The notes: generated by a model from the letters alone, not told the origin. DNA of 19,497 bases from Prevotella sp. UBA5387 (GCA_002407775.1 DHOP01000081.1:1-19497), one strand, 5' to 3'; counted from the stretch's first letter, positions 8,980 to 16,602 are shown. A program made the numbers and translations.

Positions 8980-9003
8980 ATAGTAGGTTCAATGTTTCCC
9001 AAC

Positions 9004-9017
9004 CCTCCAAATGGAGG
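9004..9017. repeat. Short perfect inverted repeat
   Basis: CCTCCA and TGGAGG are separated by AA. This is the only G/C-containing palindrome in the otherwise A/T-rich interior of the inverted-repeat block. The loop is too short for a stable RNA hairpin without opening the closing pairs. Confidence 0.5.
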
Positions 9018-9042
9018 ATTATACGCAATAGTATTGTATATA

Positions 9043-9090
9043 TATAATATATATTATACTATATAATAATATATACTATGTATAGTATAT
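9043..9090. repeat. Cluster of A/T palindromes
   Basis: A perfect 16-base palindrome of alternating A/T occupies 9043-9058. ATATACTA (9071-9078) and TAGTATAT (9083-9090) form an eight-base inverted pair with a four-base centre. The stretch would melt easily or extrude cruciforms; no protein motif is associated with it. Confidence 0.7.
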
Positions 9091-9246
9091 AAACTGATTA
9101 TGGCTCTAATTCATCATCCTATAAATCATCTTATTTTACCTTATCTCTGACGATTCTCCACTACTTTTCTTGCATTTAGCATCAAATACCCTATTGCTTT
9201 CAACAATTTAAAGGAAGAGACTTAGTGCTATAGTATAGCAGTATAG

Positions 9247-9268
9247 TATAATAATAATTATTATTATA
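9247..9268. repeat. Perfect 22-base A/T palindrome
   Basis: The sequence is self-complementary around the centre between 9257 and 9258, built from three ATA steps on one side and three TAT steps on the other. Symmetry breaks at 9246/9269. It lies inside the block flanked by the 34-base inverted arms. Confidence 0.75.
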
Positions 9269-9365
9269 TATACATTAGTATATCCACCTATCCATCATCT
9301 TCCTACCCTATCATCCATTGGATTGATCCTCACCATCATCATTCTGTACATATCAAACCACCTTA

Positions 9366-9399
9366 TTGTTATCTGTTATTTGTTATCTGTTATTTTTTT
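9366..9399 (-). repeat. Right arm of the 34-base inverted repeat (heptamer array)
   Basis: Three units ATCTGTT, ATTTGTT and ATCTGTT (9371-9391) followed by seven T. It mirrors the left arm at 8946-8979 with one mismatch. I see no clear target-site duplication outside the arms: the left flank ends in GAGGG and the right flank begins with CGATG. Confidence 0.85.
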
Positions 9400-9513
9400 C
9401 GATGAACAAGACTCACTTTCAGATTGATGACTTATGGCTAATACTCTGTAAAATAATATGTTACAGAAACACGGCTCTAAGGTTGTAAATATCCCCAAGC
9501 CCCTAAAAGTAAC

Positions 9514-9537
9514 AAAGGCGAGAAATTCCTCACCTTT
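9514..9537 (-). terminator. Probable terminator for the lipoprotein-TPR operon
   Basis: On the minus strand AAAGGTGAG and CTCGCCTTT pair over nine positions, with one G-U wobble and a six-base loop, about 120 bases past the TPR stop codon. The plus-strand copy has an A-C mismatch at the wobble position and is therefore weaker. Confidence 0.5.
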
Positions 9538-9657
9538 TTCAAGATAATTTAGTCGTGTTTTGGAGTCTTAAAACCTATATTATTCTCCAAATATACGGAA
9601 AAACACGGGTATACGGACCAGCAAGATAAAAGTATGAAAAATTAAGATGGAGGGAGC

Positions 9658-11898
9658 TTAGTCTTTATTGTTTTGAGGGCCTTGGAAACTGGCACAAACC
9701 ATATCAGCAATCAGTTTTTGCTCCACAAGGGTAATACCATACCTTTGCAATAATCCAGCATCCTTACTAAATAGTTTCAATACTTCTTGAGGCTGTTTTG
9801 GCCTGCCGTCAACCATCGCTAGCGAGTTGTGAAACAATACGATAGCACGTGAAATATCTCTTGAGAACCATGCTGCATAACCCGCATTAAGATAGTCGGA
9901 GCTATTGTGACTCTCTTTTGGGAGAATTGTTTGGTATAGTTGCTTTGCCTGTTCTGTTTTCCCAAGATATAGTTGTCCCCACGCCAAGGCTCGCTTCACA
10001 TTGATATCTTCAGGCTGCTCATATTCAAGACGATATAGAATCTTTACTCCTTCTTCTGCCTCATCATTGTTAATCAGCGAAATAGCTAGGTTGAGGGCAA
10101 TAGCTTTATTATCTGGATCATGTTCAAGAAGCATTCGGTAACCGATTGCCGCCTCCTTATAGTCACCCTCTATGAAGCTAGCTTGGGAATAACCAGCTAA
10201 AGCCTGGCGATCATTTGGGCTTGCTTTCAAGATAAGTTCATAAAGATATATGGCCTGCAGATAATCTTCGTCATGCATACATATGACTGTCTCCATCTTA
10301 AGATCATTTATGTTCTTATGATCCTTGTAGGCATAAAAGAGCCTAGAAAGTGATGAATACATCTTCTGCTTCAGCAAAAACTTCTGAATCCTTCTTGCCT
10401 CATAGCCCATCTTATGATGAAATATTGGATGCAATAGAAAAAGAAAATGCTGATGATCGAAGGGGTTTTCGAAGAGCCTGCGGAAGTCGCTCAGTGTAAA
10501 GAAGCGATATAGATCTTGCAAGTACATGCGTCGAATGTACGTCGGATCAGTCATATCGATTTCATGGTCGCCATATATCTCCATGCTACCCTGACCAGCA
10601 TTCAAAGCTTCGAGGATGTTTGCTGGTAGCCGATCATATATAGACGCCGTGGCCAACACAAAGCTGTATTTATCGGAATCGCAAAAGGACCCACTATCTA
10701 AAATGGTCTTTATCATGCCCGAATTAAGGAAGTCTGTCGAAAGATGTTGCAGTTGTGGATGATTCTTAGTGAATGGAATAAACCAGTTGCTCTCAGTATA
10801 GAAGAAAGAAAAGCGTTTCATTTGTGAGAAGCCGCCAAAGTAAATGTCCACTCCCTGTTGTTTCATGTCCATCATCTTGTGAAGACTTTGTTCCAACTCT
10901 TCCATCTTCTTATCAGCTGCATCAGGATGAAGAATATCTTCCAATGAATCCTCTTCCTTGGGTTTAATACCTGTAGGAGTGATTTCAAACTGCTGGTTCT
11001 TGAGCAGGGTTGGCATTATATCCTGCTTTAGCTTTTCCGTATCGCGTTGGGCATTACGACAATAGATCACTTGCATCTGCAGTTCGAGCACCTCGGTCCG
11101 CGTCTTTTCATTATCTAATTCGGCAGAGATCTCGTCATTAACAGATGTAAAAACCTTCAGCATATCATCGTCAACACCCATCACCCAACCCGATAAGGCA
11201 CGTTGCTTAATATGCTCATCATTCGTCTGTTTATAGATTTCAAGCAATGCGAGGAGACGTTCGGGGTCTTTATTGTAGATAGCTCCCAAAGACATTACGG
11301 ACACAAAAAGCTGTGCATCCAAAGAATCAATCGTTGGCGATATCAGCAAATTGGCTAAATTCATAGCAAAATCATGACTCCACTGTTGAGTAAAAAGAAT
11401 GGCGTCGAATAGTTGCTGGATATAATAATGATGCTCGGAGTAAACCGTTTTGAGCAGCTCTGATTGGTTGGAATTGATTTCAAGTGAACTGAATGCTACT
11501 TCACTCACAAAAGATTCCAACTTTTCTCGGATACTATCAACATCAAATGAAAGAGTGGATTGATATTGTAGATGAGGGAAAAGCATAGGATTATGCACTT
11601 TCTCATATTCCAACACAACATCTTGCAGTAGCCGATAAAGATTGCCTATAAGTGATTGATATAGTGTATCCCTCTTCTCATCCCTATAGCCTTTGCTTAG
11701 GAAATCACGCATCAAAGTATAGTCATTATCGATCTTTTCCAATCGATTTTCGAGCTCGGCATTGTGAAATGTATTGAGAAACACTTTTGTATCTAGCAAC
11801 GCCTCACCCAAGAAACCATTGTCAACAAGGCCTTTCTTGATTCTCTGAATTTCCTGAATGCCTGTCTTTGGATTTATGCTTTGTTGTTGTTCGTTCAT
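9658..11898 (-). CDS. Large TPR-repeat protein of unknown function
   Basis: I do not recognise a named family. The 746-residue product has no signal peptide or membrane segment and is acidic and helical throughout, so it is probably cytoplasmic. The C-terminal third, about residues 535-715, contains recurring helix pairs of tetratricopeptide type, for example DYLQAIYLYELILKASPND, DYKEAAIGYRMLLEHDPDN and EQAKQLYQTIL, spaced by about 34 residues. The N-terminal two-thirds are helix-rich with coiled-coil-like stretches (near 255-345) and no catalytic motif that I can see. TPR arrays usually bind other proteins. It starts 26 bases after the lipoprotein gene on the same strand, so the two are probably cotranscribed. 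The ATG at 11898 is the first in frame and matches the short spacing. Confidence 0.8.
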   Translation of the reverse strand: MNEQQQSINPKTGIQEIQRIKKGLVDNGFLGEALLDTKVFLNTFHNAELENRLEKIDNDYTLMRDFLSKGYRDEKRDTLYQSLIGNLYRLLQDVVLEYEKVHNPMLFPHLQYQSTLSFDVDSIREKLESFVSEVAFSSLEINSNQSELLKTVYSEHHYYIQQLFDAILFTQQWSHDFAMNLANLLISPTIDSLDAQLFVSVMSLGAIYNKDPERLLALLEIYKQTNDEHIKQRALSGWVMGVDDDMLKVFTSVNDEISAELDNEKTRTEVLELQMQVIYCRNAQRDTEKLKQDIMPTLLKNQQFEITPTGIKPKEEDSLEDILHPDAADKKMEELEQSLHKMMDMKQQGVDIYFGGFSQMKRFSFFYTESNWFIPFTKNHPQLQHLSTDFLNSGMIKTILDSGSFCDSDKYSFVLATASIYDRLPANILEALNAGQGSMEIYGDHEIDMTDPTYIRRMYLQDLYRFFTLSDFRRLFENPFDHQHFLFLLHPIFHHKMGYEARRIQKFLLKQKMYSSLSRLFYAYKDHKNINDLKMETVICMHDEDYLQAIYLYELILKASPNDRQALAGYSQASFIEGDYKEAAIGYRMLLEHDPDNKAIALNLAISLINNDEAEEGVKILYRLEYEQPEDINVKRALAWGQLYLGKTEQAKQLYQTILPKESHNSSDYLNAGYAAWFSRDISRAIVLFHNSLAMVDGRPKQPQEVLKLFSKDAGLLQRYGITLVEQKLIADMVCASFQGPQNNKD

Positions 11899-11924
11899 TT
11901 AGTTAGAAACAATTGGGAATGAAG

Positions 11925-12842
11925 TCAATTCCAGTAACGTTGTGCACGAATTATATCTTTTTCTCTTGGAGCAGAGGAATGATTATAGCGTAAGTTGGGA
12001 AGGGCCTTAACAGTCTTGTTGTCAACGCCCATATATTTCTCTATAACTTTAGCATAATGAAGTGTTCCATATTTGTTAATGGAATCGCATACGGCATCAT
12101 AAACAGTCAGAAATAATTGTAATTGCTTTTGACGCTGTTTATTCTTTAGCGCCTTTTCCCTAAAAGCAATTACACCAGAATGAAAATCTTTATCACGACT
12201 ATCCATTAAGACAGAATTTTTCAAAAGTCTTGCCGTTGTGGCCTGTGGCTCAGGAATGACAATCGCATCCATTTCGTTATTGACAAGCATCTTCAAACGG
12301 ATATTTACGTCATTGATCTGAACACGAAATACGTCATATTTTGGCTTGGCACTGTCCACGGCAAGATTAGCCAAATAATCAGTTACTGAGTATCGTGTCA
12401 TAGCAATCATCTTGTCAGAAAGCTGATTAAGCTCTTTGACACGTGCCTTTCTGTTGGTGATAATTTGCCAATATGCATTTGTAGATGTCACATAACGAAG
12501 AGGAATACCACGTTTTTTTAGACGTTCAGCACGTATCAAATCAGTTACAAAGCCTTCAACATGATAGCCAGCAATGAGTGTATCTCCATCTATTTGAGAC
12601 CCTCGTGCTCGTAAGTGAACATCTACACCAGCCTTCTGAAACAGACTGTCCTCCACGCCAATAAAGAGGGGAAGGCAATCCATTGTAGGTACGGTGGCAA
12701 TCTTCAAAGCAGCAGAATCTTCACTGGCCAAGCGCATACGCTCCCTAATAGATAAGCGTTGCTTTTCGTGATAGGACTGACCACAGCTGGTAAAACCAGC
12801 TGCCAAAGCCATCGATATAATGAAAGTAAAAAGTATCTTCAT
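11925..12842 (-). CDS. Lipoprotein resembling NMT1/SsuA-type substrate-binding proteins
   Basis: The 305-residue product begins with a lipoprotein signal (Lys2, hydrophobic core 3-16, lipobox ending in Cys20), so it should be lipid-anchored outside the inner membrane. After it, residues 45-80 (LKIATVPTMDCLPLFIGVEDSLFQKAG, given in two parts: LKIATVPTMDC and LPLFIGVEDSLFQKAG) follow the opening pattern of the NMT1/SsuA/TauA periplasmic-binding fold, where the ligand loop comes after the first strand. Later, NNEMDAIVIPEPQA resembles the second-lobe crossing segment. Such proteins normally feed sulfonates, nitrate or thiamine precursors to ABC importers, but no permease or ATPase gene is nearby, so ligand and partner are unknown. 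It precedes the TPR gene by 26 bases and is divergent from radA. The predicted promoter box lies only seven bases before its ATG. Confidence 0.75.
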   Translation of the reverse strand: MKILFTFIISMALAAGFTSCGQSYHEKQRLSIRERMRLASEDSAALKIATVPTMDCLPLFIGVEDSLFQKAGVDVHLRARGSQIDGDTLIAGYHVEGFVTDLIRAERLKKRGIPLRYVTSTNAYWQIITNRKARVKELNQLSDKMIAMTRYSVTDYLANLAVDSAKPKYDVFRVQINDVNIRLKMLVNNEMDAIVIPEPQATTARLLKNSVLMDSRDKDFHSGVIAFREKALKNKQRQKQLQLFLTVYDAVCDSINKYGTLHYAKVIEKYMGVDNKTVKALPNLRYNHSSAPREKDIIRAQRYWN

Positions 12843-12849
12843 TTGATTG

Positions 12850-12857
12850 CAAAGATA
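12850..12857 (-). promoter_or_regulatory. Putative -7 box for the lipoprotein-TPR operon
   Basis: TATCTTTG on the minus strand matches TAnnTTTG and ends seven bases before the ATG at 12842. Transcription would therefore begin at or next to the start codon. No -33 TTTG is seen at the expected distance. Confidence 0.55.
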
Positions 12858-12891
12858 GTACTAAATTTTTTCAATCATGGGAAAAATGCAC

Positions 12892-12899
12892 TACTTTTG
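12892..12899 (+). promoter_or_regulatory. Putative -7 box for radA
   Basis: TACTTTTG matches TAnnTTTG and ends 31 bases before the ATG at 12931. It lies downstream of the in-frame ATG at 12877, so an mRNA from this promoter could not use that earlier start. It is divergent from the lipoprotein box 34 bases away. Confidence 0.55.
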
Positions 12900-12930
12900 C
12901 ATTGTATTAACAAGGAAACTATACGTAAAT

Positions 12931-14340
12931 ATGCCAAAAGATAAGACGATGTACGTTTGTAGCAACTGTGGCTATGAATCGGCTAAATGGTTGGGCAAGT
13001 GTCCCTCATGTGGGGAATGGTCATCGTTCAAGCAAATCAAGGTAGCCTCTAACTCGGGAACCAATGCAGCAAGCAATGCGGCACAATCAATTCGTCATGG
13101 AGGGGACAGAAATCATCTATCAATTGGCACCACCAACAAACCTCTGCTGCTTCATGAAATATCCGCAAAGGATGAACCACGTATTGACACCTATGATGAA
13201 GAATTAAATCGAGTCCTTGGCGGCGGCATTGTCCCTGGTAGTATCATTCTGCTAGGAGGAGAGCCTGGTATTGGGAAATCCACGCTTATCCTTCAGACTA
13301 TTCTCCACATGCATGAGAAGCGCATCCTTTATGTTAGTGGAGAAGAGAGTGCCCACCAAATAAAAATGCGAGCCGAGCGACTCAATCCTAAAAATCCGGA
13401 GTCAATTTTTGTACTTTGTGAGACATCTCTAGAAAACGTTTTTGGACACATTCAGGAAGCTCAACCAGAGTTATTGGTGATTGATTCCATACAGACCATG
13501 GCCACTGAGACCGTGGATTCCTCACCAGGTAGTATCACACAGGTTCGCGAATGTGCCTCTGCCCTACTCCGTTTTGCCAAGACAAGCGGTGTCCCCGTCA
13601 TTCTAATTGGCCATATTAATAAAGAAGGCACTTTGGCTGGCCCAAAAATATTAGAACACATTGTCGATACCGTGATACAGTTCGAGGGAGATCAACACTA
13701 TATGTATCGTATTCTCCGAAGTATGAAAAATCGCTTCGGCAGCACTGCTGAGTTAGGTATCTATGAGATGCGACAGGATGGCTTGCGTCAGGTAAGCAAC
13801 CCTTCTGAACTGCTATTAACAAAGGATCATGATGGTCTCTCTGGTGTGGCCATAAGTTCAACCATTGAAGGTGTACGCCCCTTTCTCGTAGAAACACAAG
13901 CTTTGGTATCGTCGGCTGCTTATGGTACACCTCAAAGGTCAGCCACAGGCTTCGACCAACGCAGACTAAACATGTTGCTTGCCGTTTTGGAGAAGCGTGT
14001 TGGATTTAAGCTTATGCAGAAGGATGTATTTCTTAATATCGCCGGAGGACTACGTGTTACTGACATGGCCATGGACCTCAGTGTGATAGCTGCTGTATTG
14101 TCTAGCAATGTAGACACTCCCATCGAGACAGGTTGGTGTATGTGTGGGGAAGTAGGATTGAGCGGAGAAGTGCGACCGGTAAGTCGTGTTGAGCAACGTA
14201 TAGCTGAGGCTGAGAAGCTCGGCTTTAGCCATATCATCCTACCTTCTTATAATTTGAAAAACATCAACACACATAAATACCAAATAGAACTGCACCCTGT
14301 AAAAAAAGTAGAAGGTGCACTTAGCGCTTTATTTGGTTAA
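12931..14340 (+). CDS. radA: DNA repair protein RadA/Sms
   Basis: RadA is a RecA-like hexameric ATPase that promotes branch migration during homologous recombination in the cytoplasm. With the ATG at 12931 it has 469 residues, close to the usual 455-460. It begins with a four-cysteine zinc finger (Cys10, Cys13, Cys24, Cys27). The Walker A is GEPGIGKST (110-118), Walker B LLVIDSI (181-187), and the RadA-specific KNRFG motif is at 266-270. The final 150 residues form the Lon-protease-like domain (DVFLNIAGGLRVTDMAMDL, CMCGEVGLSGEVRPV), without protease activity in this family. The frame is open upstream to an ATG at 12877, but the extra 18 residues are not family-like and the promoter box lies within them. 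It may be cotranscribed with queC, 83 bases downstream. Confidence 0.95.
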   Translation: MPKDKTMYVCSNCGYESAKWLGKCPSCGEWSSFKQIKVASNSGTNAASNAAQSIRHGGDRNHLSIGTTNKPLLLHEISAKDEPRIDTYDEELNRVLGGGIVPGSIILLGGEPGIGKSTLILQTILHMHEKRILYVSGEESAHQIKMRAERLNPKNPESIFVLCETSLENVFGHIQEAQPELLVIDSIQTMATETVDSSPGSITQVRECASALLRFAKTSGVPVILIGHINKEGTLAGPKILEHIVDTVIQFEGDQHYMYRILRSMKNRFGSTAELGIYEMRQDGLRQVSNPSELLLTKDHDGLSGVAISSTIEGVRPFLVETQALVSSAAYGTPQRSATGFDQRRLNMLLAVLEKRVGFKLMQKDVFLNIAGGLRVTDMAMDLSVIAAVLSSNVDTPIETGWCMCGEVGLSGEVRPVSRVEQRIAEAEKLGFSHIILPSYNLKNINTHKYQIELHPVKKVEGALSALFG

Positions 14341-14374
14341 ACCATTTCCATTAAGAAAGCAGAGAAAACAAGAA

Positions 14375-14418
14375 TAATTAATCATATTATCTCATACTCT
14401 TTCTCGCACGATTAATTA
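14375..14418 (+). promoter_or_regulatory. Inverted repeat immediately before queC
   Basis: TAATTAATC (14375-14383) and GATTAATTA (14410-14418) are perfect complements separated by 26 bases. The second arm ends five bases before the queC ATG at 14424. It could be a dyad operator or an RNA hairpin that covers the ribosome landing site; the A/T richness means chance is also possible. No preQ1 riboswitch core is recognisable. Confidence 0.35.
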
Positions 14419-14423
14419 CTAAT

Positions 14424-15077
14424 ATGAAAGATTCAATCATAATAGTCTCTGGAGGCATGGATTCCATCACTATGCTCTATGAGTTTCAGTATCGGATAGC
14501 CCTTGGAATCTCTTTTGACTATGGTAGCAAACATAATGCTCGCGAGATTCATTTTGCTCAATTGCATTGCCAAAGGCTTGGCATTCCTCATATTATAATA
14601 CCTCTTGAATTCATCCATCAGTACTTCCACTCTTCACTACTCGAAGGTCAGGATGCTATACCGGAAGGAGATTACAATGAAGATAACATGAAATCTACAG
14701 TCGTTCCTTTTCGTAACGGCATTATGTTGAGCATTGCGACTGGAATTGCCGAGAGCCGAGATCTACATTATGTAATGATGGCCAATCATGCTGGTGATCA
14801 TACCATATATCCTGACTGTCGTCCCAATTTTGTGAATGCTATGTCCGAGGCTACTAAAGTGGGAACTTTCCCTGGCATTGAGATATTTGCTCCATATACA
14901 AAAATCACGAAGTCGGACATTGCCCGCCATGGAAAGGCCTTAGGGATTAACTACTCTGAAACTTGGAGTTGCTATAAAGGTGGACAGGTGCATTGTGGAA
15001 AATGTGGCACATGTCGGGAGCGCAGAATGGCTCTTAATGAAGCTGGCATTGAGGACAATACAATTTACGAAGAGTAA
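14424..15077 (+). CDS. queC: 7-cyano-7-deazaguanine synthase QueC
   Basis: QueC converts 7-carboxy-7-deazaguanine to preQ0 using ATP and ammonia, a step in queuosine tRNA modification. The 217-residue product is of standard length. Its PP-loop ATP-binding motif SGGMDS is at 9-14, VPFRNG at 94-99 is the expected family segment, and four cysteines near the end (Cys183, Cys191, Cys194, Cys197) fit the structural zinc site. No other queuosine gene (queD, queE, queF) lies within the window. It follows radA by 83 bases and may be read through from it. No box fitting TAnnTTTG is seen in the gap, only the inverted repeat described separately. Confidence 0.95.
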   Translation: MKDSIIIVSGGMDSITMLYEFQYRIALGISFDYGSKHNAREIHFAQLHCQRLGIPHIIIPLEFIHQYFHSSLLEGQDAIPEGDYNEDNMKSTVVPFRNGIMLSIATGIAESRDLHYVMMANHAGDHTIYPDCRPNFVNAMSEATKVGTFPGIEIFAPYTKITKSDIARHGKALGINYSETWSCYKGGQVHCGKCGTCRERRMALNEAGIEDNTIYEE

Positions 15078-15168
15078 GATTGCTACTCTGATTTGACAAA
15101 TCTCAAATAAAGCCGTGAAAAAAAAATAAAAGTAAACGGTAGAGGCCCGTTATGTCTCATTATTTGAG

Positions 15169-15176
15169 TAACTTTG
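15169..15176 (+). promoter_or_regulatory. Putative -7 box for pgk
   Basis: TAACTTTG matches TAnnTTTG and ends 40 bases before the ATG at 15217, allowing a normal leader. No -33 TTTG at 19-21 bases is seen. The leader is A/T-rich and unstructured, as expected for an efficiently translated Bacteroidetes mRNA. Confidence 0.55.
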
Positions 15177-15216
15177 TAGTACAGAAAATAATATTTAACA
15201 TCTTAAAAATATAATT

Positions 15217-16467
15217 ATGACAATCGATGAATTTAACTTTGCTGGCAAGAAAGCAATTGTTCGTGTAGATTTCAATGTGCCTTTGGATGAGAACGGCCAG
15301 GTAACCGACGACACCCGTATTCGTGGTGCTCTTCCAACACTGAAAAAGATTCTTGCTGACGGCGGTGCTGTGATTATGATGAGTCACATGGGCAAGCCAA
15401 AGGGCAAAGTGAACGAAAAGCTTAGCTTGAGCCAAATTGTTGACAAGGTTTCTGAAAACCTAGGCTTTAAGGTTAAATTTGCAAACGACTGTGCCAACGC
15501 AGATGCAGAAGTAGCAGCATTGAAAATGGGTGAAGCCTTATTGCTTGAAAACCTCCGCTTCTATCCCGAGGAAGAAGGTAAGCCAGTAGGTGTAGAAAAG
15601 GGAACCCCTGAATACGATGAGGCTGCTAAGGCTATGAAGGAGTCACAGAAGAAGTTTGCTCAGAAGCTTGGATCATATGCTGACGTGTATGTTAACGATG
15701 CTTTCGGAACAGCACACCGTCGTCATGCTTCCACCGCAGTTATCGCTGACTACTTCGATCAGGATAACAAGATGCTTGGATTCCTTATGGAAAAAGAAGT
15801 GAAAGCTATCGACAATGTATTGAAAAATGCCCAGCATCCATTTACAGCTATTATCGGTGGTTCAAAGGTTAGCTCCAAACTCGCTGTTATCAAGAACCTC
15901 CTCGATAAAGTGGATAACCTCATCATTGGTGGTGGTATGGGTTACACATTTATCAAGGCTCAGGGTGGGCACATTGGCGACTCACTTCATGAGGATGACT
16001 TGATGCCAGAAGCTCTTAGCGTTCTAGCAGCTGCCAAAGAGAAGGGTGTTAACCTTAGCCTTTCTGTTGCAACTGTTGCCGCTGACAAATTCTCCAATGA
16101 TGCCAACCGCCAGACTGTTGATATCTTCAACATTCCCGATGGATGGGAAGGTATGGATGCCAGCGAAGAGAGCTTGGAAAACTGGAAAAAGATTATCCTT
16201 GATTCTAAGACTATCCTTTGGAACGGTCCTGTAGGCGTGTTCGAATTTGACAATTTCGCACATGGTACAGAGATGATCGCACGCTATGTGGCTGAGGCTA
16301 CAGAGAAAAATGGCGCATACTCACTTATTGGTGGTGGTGACTCTGTTGCAGCAATCAACAAGTTTAATCTTGCTGACAAGGTTTCCTATGTCTCGACTGG
16401 TGGTGGTGCTATGCTTGAGGCAATTGAGGGGAAAGTACTTCCTGGCGTTGCAGCAATCGGAGAATAA
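15217..16467 (+). CDS. pgk: Phosphoglycerate kinase
   Basis: This glycolytic enzyme transfers phosphate from 1,3-bisphosphoglycerate to ADP in the cytoplasm. The 416-residue length fits the family. Substrate-side motifs in order are VRVDFNVPLDENGQV (about 15-29), DDTRIRGALPT (31-41), SHMGKPKG (56-63), LLENLRFYPEE, and NDAFGTAHRRHAST. On the nucleotide side are GGSKVSSKLAVI, GGGMGYTF, WNGPVGVFE and LIGGGDSVAA, with the C-terminal STGGGAMLE loop. The usual SHLGRPKG stretch reads SHMGKPKG here, a conservative change seen in relatives. It has its own promoter and ends before a strong hairpin terminator shared with the convergent rprY. Confidence 0.98.
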   Translation: MTIDEFNFAGKKAIVRVDFNVPLDENGQVTDDTRIRGALPTLKKILADGGAVIMMSHMGKPKGKVNEKLSLSQIVDKVSENLGFKVKFANDCANADAEVAALKMGEALLLENLRFYPEEEGKPVGVEKGTPEYDEAAKAMKESQKKFAQKLGSYADVYVNDAFGTAHRRHASTAVIADYFDQDNKMLGFLMEKEVKAIDNVLKNAQHPFTAIIGGSKVSSKLAVIKNLLDKVDNLIIGGGMGYTFIKAQGGHIGDSLHEDDLMPEALSVLAAAKEKGVNLSLSVATVAADKFSNDANRQTVDIFNIPDGWEGMDASEESLENWKKIILDSKTILWNGPVGVFEFDNFAHGTEMIARYVAEATEKNGAYSLIGGGDSVAAINKFNLADKVSYVSTGGGAMLEAIEGKVLPGVAAIGE

Positions 16468-16516
16468 GACGTGTAGCAATTCCTTTTTCTTCAAAGGAAG
16501 AATATTCTAAAATATC

Positions 16517-16551
16517 AATGGGGAAGAAAATCTAAGATTTTCTTCCCCATT
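16517..16551. terminator. Strong bidirectional terminator between pgk and rprY
   Basis: Two perfectly complementary 16-base arms (16517-16532 and 16536-16551) enclose a three-base TAA loop. The outer ends are A/T pairs, which give a U-rich tail on both strands, so it can terminate pgk on the plus strand and rprY on the minus strand. A weaker TTCCTTT/AAAGGAA stem lies just before it at 16480-16499. Confidence 0.9.
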
Positions 16552-16602
16552 TGTCTTGTTTTCCCATTCAATCCTGCGAATCAAATCACAAGTCTGATCA
16601 AA

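Larger units (their letters stand above)
8662..9657. other. Repeat-rich gap of about 1 kb without a credible gene
   Basis: This region separates the plus-strand gph-like gene from the minus-strand TPR gene, so both flanking units are transcribed into it. It is very A/T-rich and holds terminator-like hairpins near both genes (8710-8743 and 9514-9537), an octamer tandem repeat, two inverted heptamer arrays and several perfect A/T palindromes. Another imperfect hairpin pairs 8841-8850 with 8869-8880 with a two-base bulge. A CTGTAA/TTACAG hairpin is near 9446-9466. Open frames here are short and built from the repeats, so I call no gene. Confidence 0.8.

Noticed and set aside
8881..8981. Possible CRISPR array from the regularly repeated short units
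   Set aside because: Units are seven or eight bases with no unique spacers, and no cas genes occur in the window.
8840..9028. A 62-codon minus-strand frame with a hydrophobic, Phe/Ile/Leu-rich product
   Set aside because: It is made entirely by translating the octamer and heptamer repeats and has no start context or promoter; I regard it as a spurious repeat-derived frame.
8946..9399. Insertion sequence between the inverted arms
   Set aside because: No transposase frame of any length lies between the arms and no target-site duplication is visible, so I report it only as a repeat block.
9658..12842. Defence or toxin-antitoxin system made of the lipoprotein and TPR genes
   Set aside because: Neither protein shows a nuclease, protease, NTPase or toxin motif, and the surrounding genes are housekeeping.
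13616..13930. 104-codon minus-strand frame inside radA, and similar long opposite-strand frames inside ileS, pgk and rprX
   Set aside because: They are shadows of well-supported genes with recognisable domains and have no promoter or family features of their own.
14341..14423. preQ1 riboswitch upstream of queC
   Set aside because: No C-rich loop with an A-rich pseudoknot tail as in known preQ1 classes could be found by eye; only the nine-base dyad remains.
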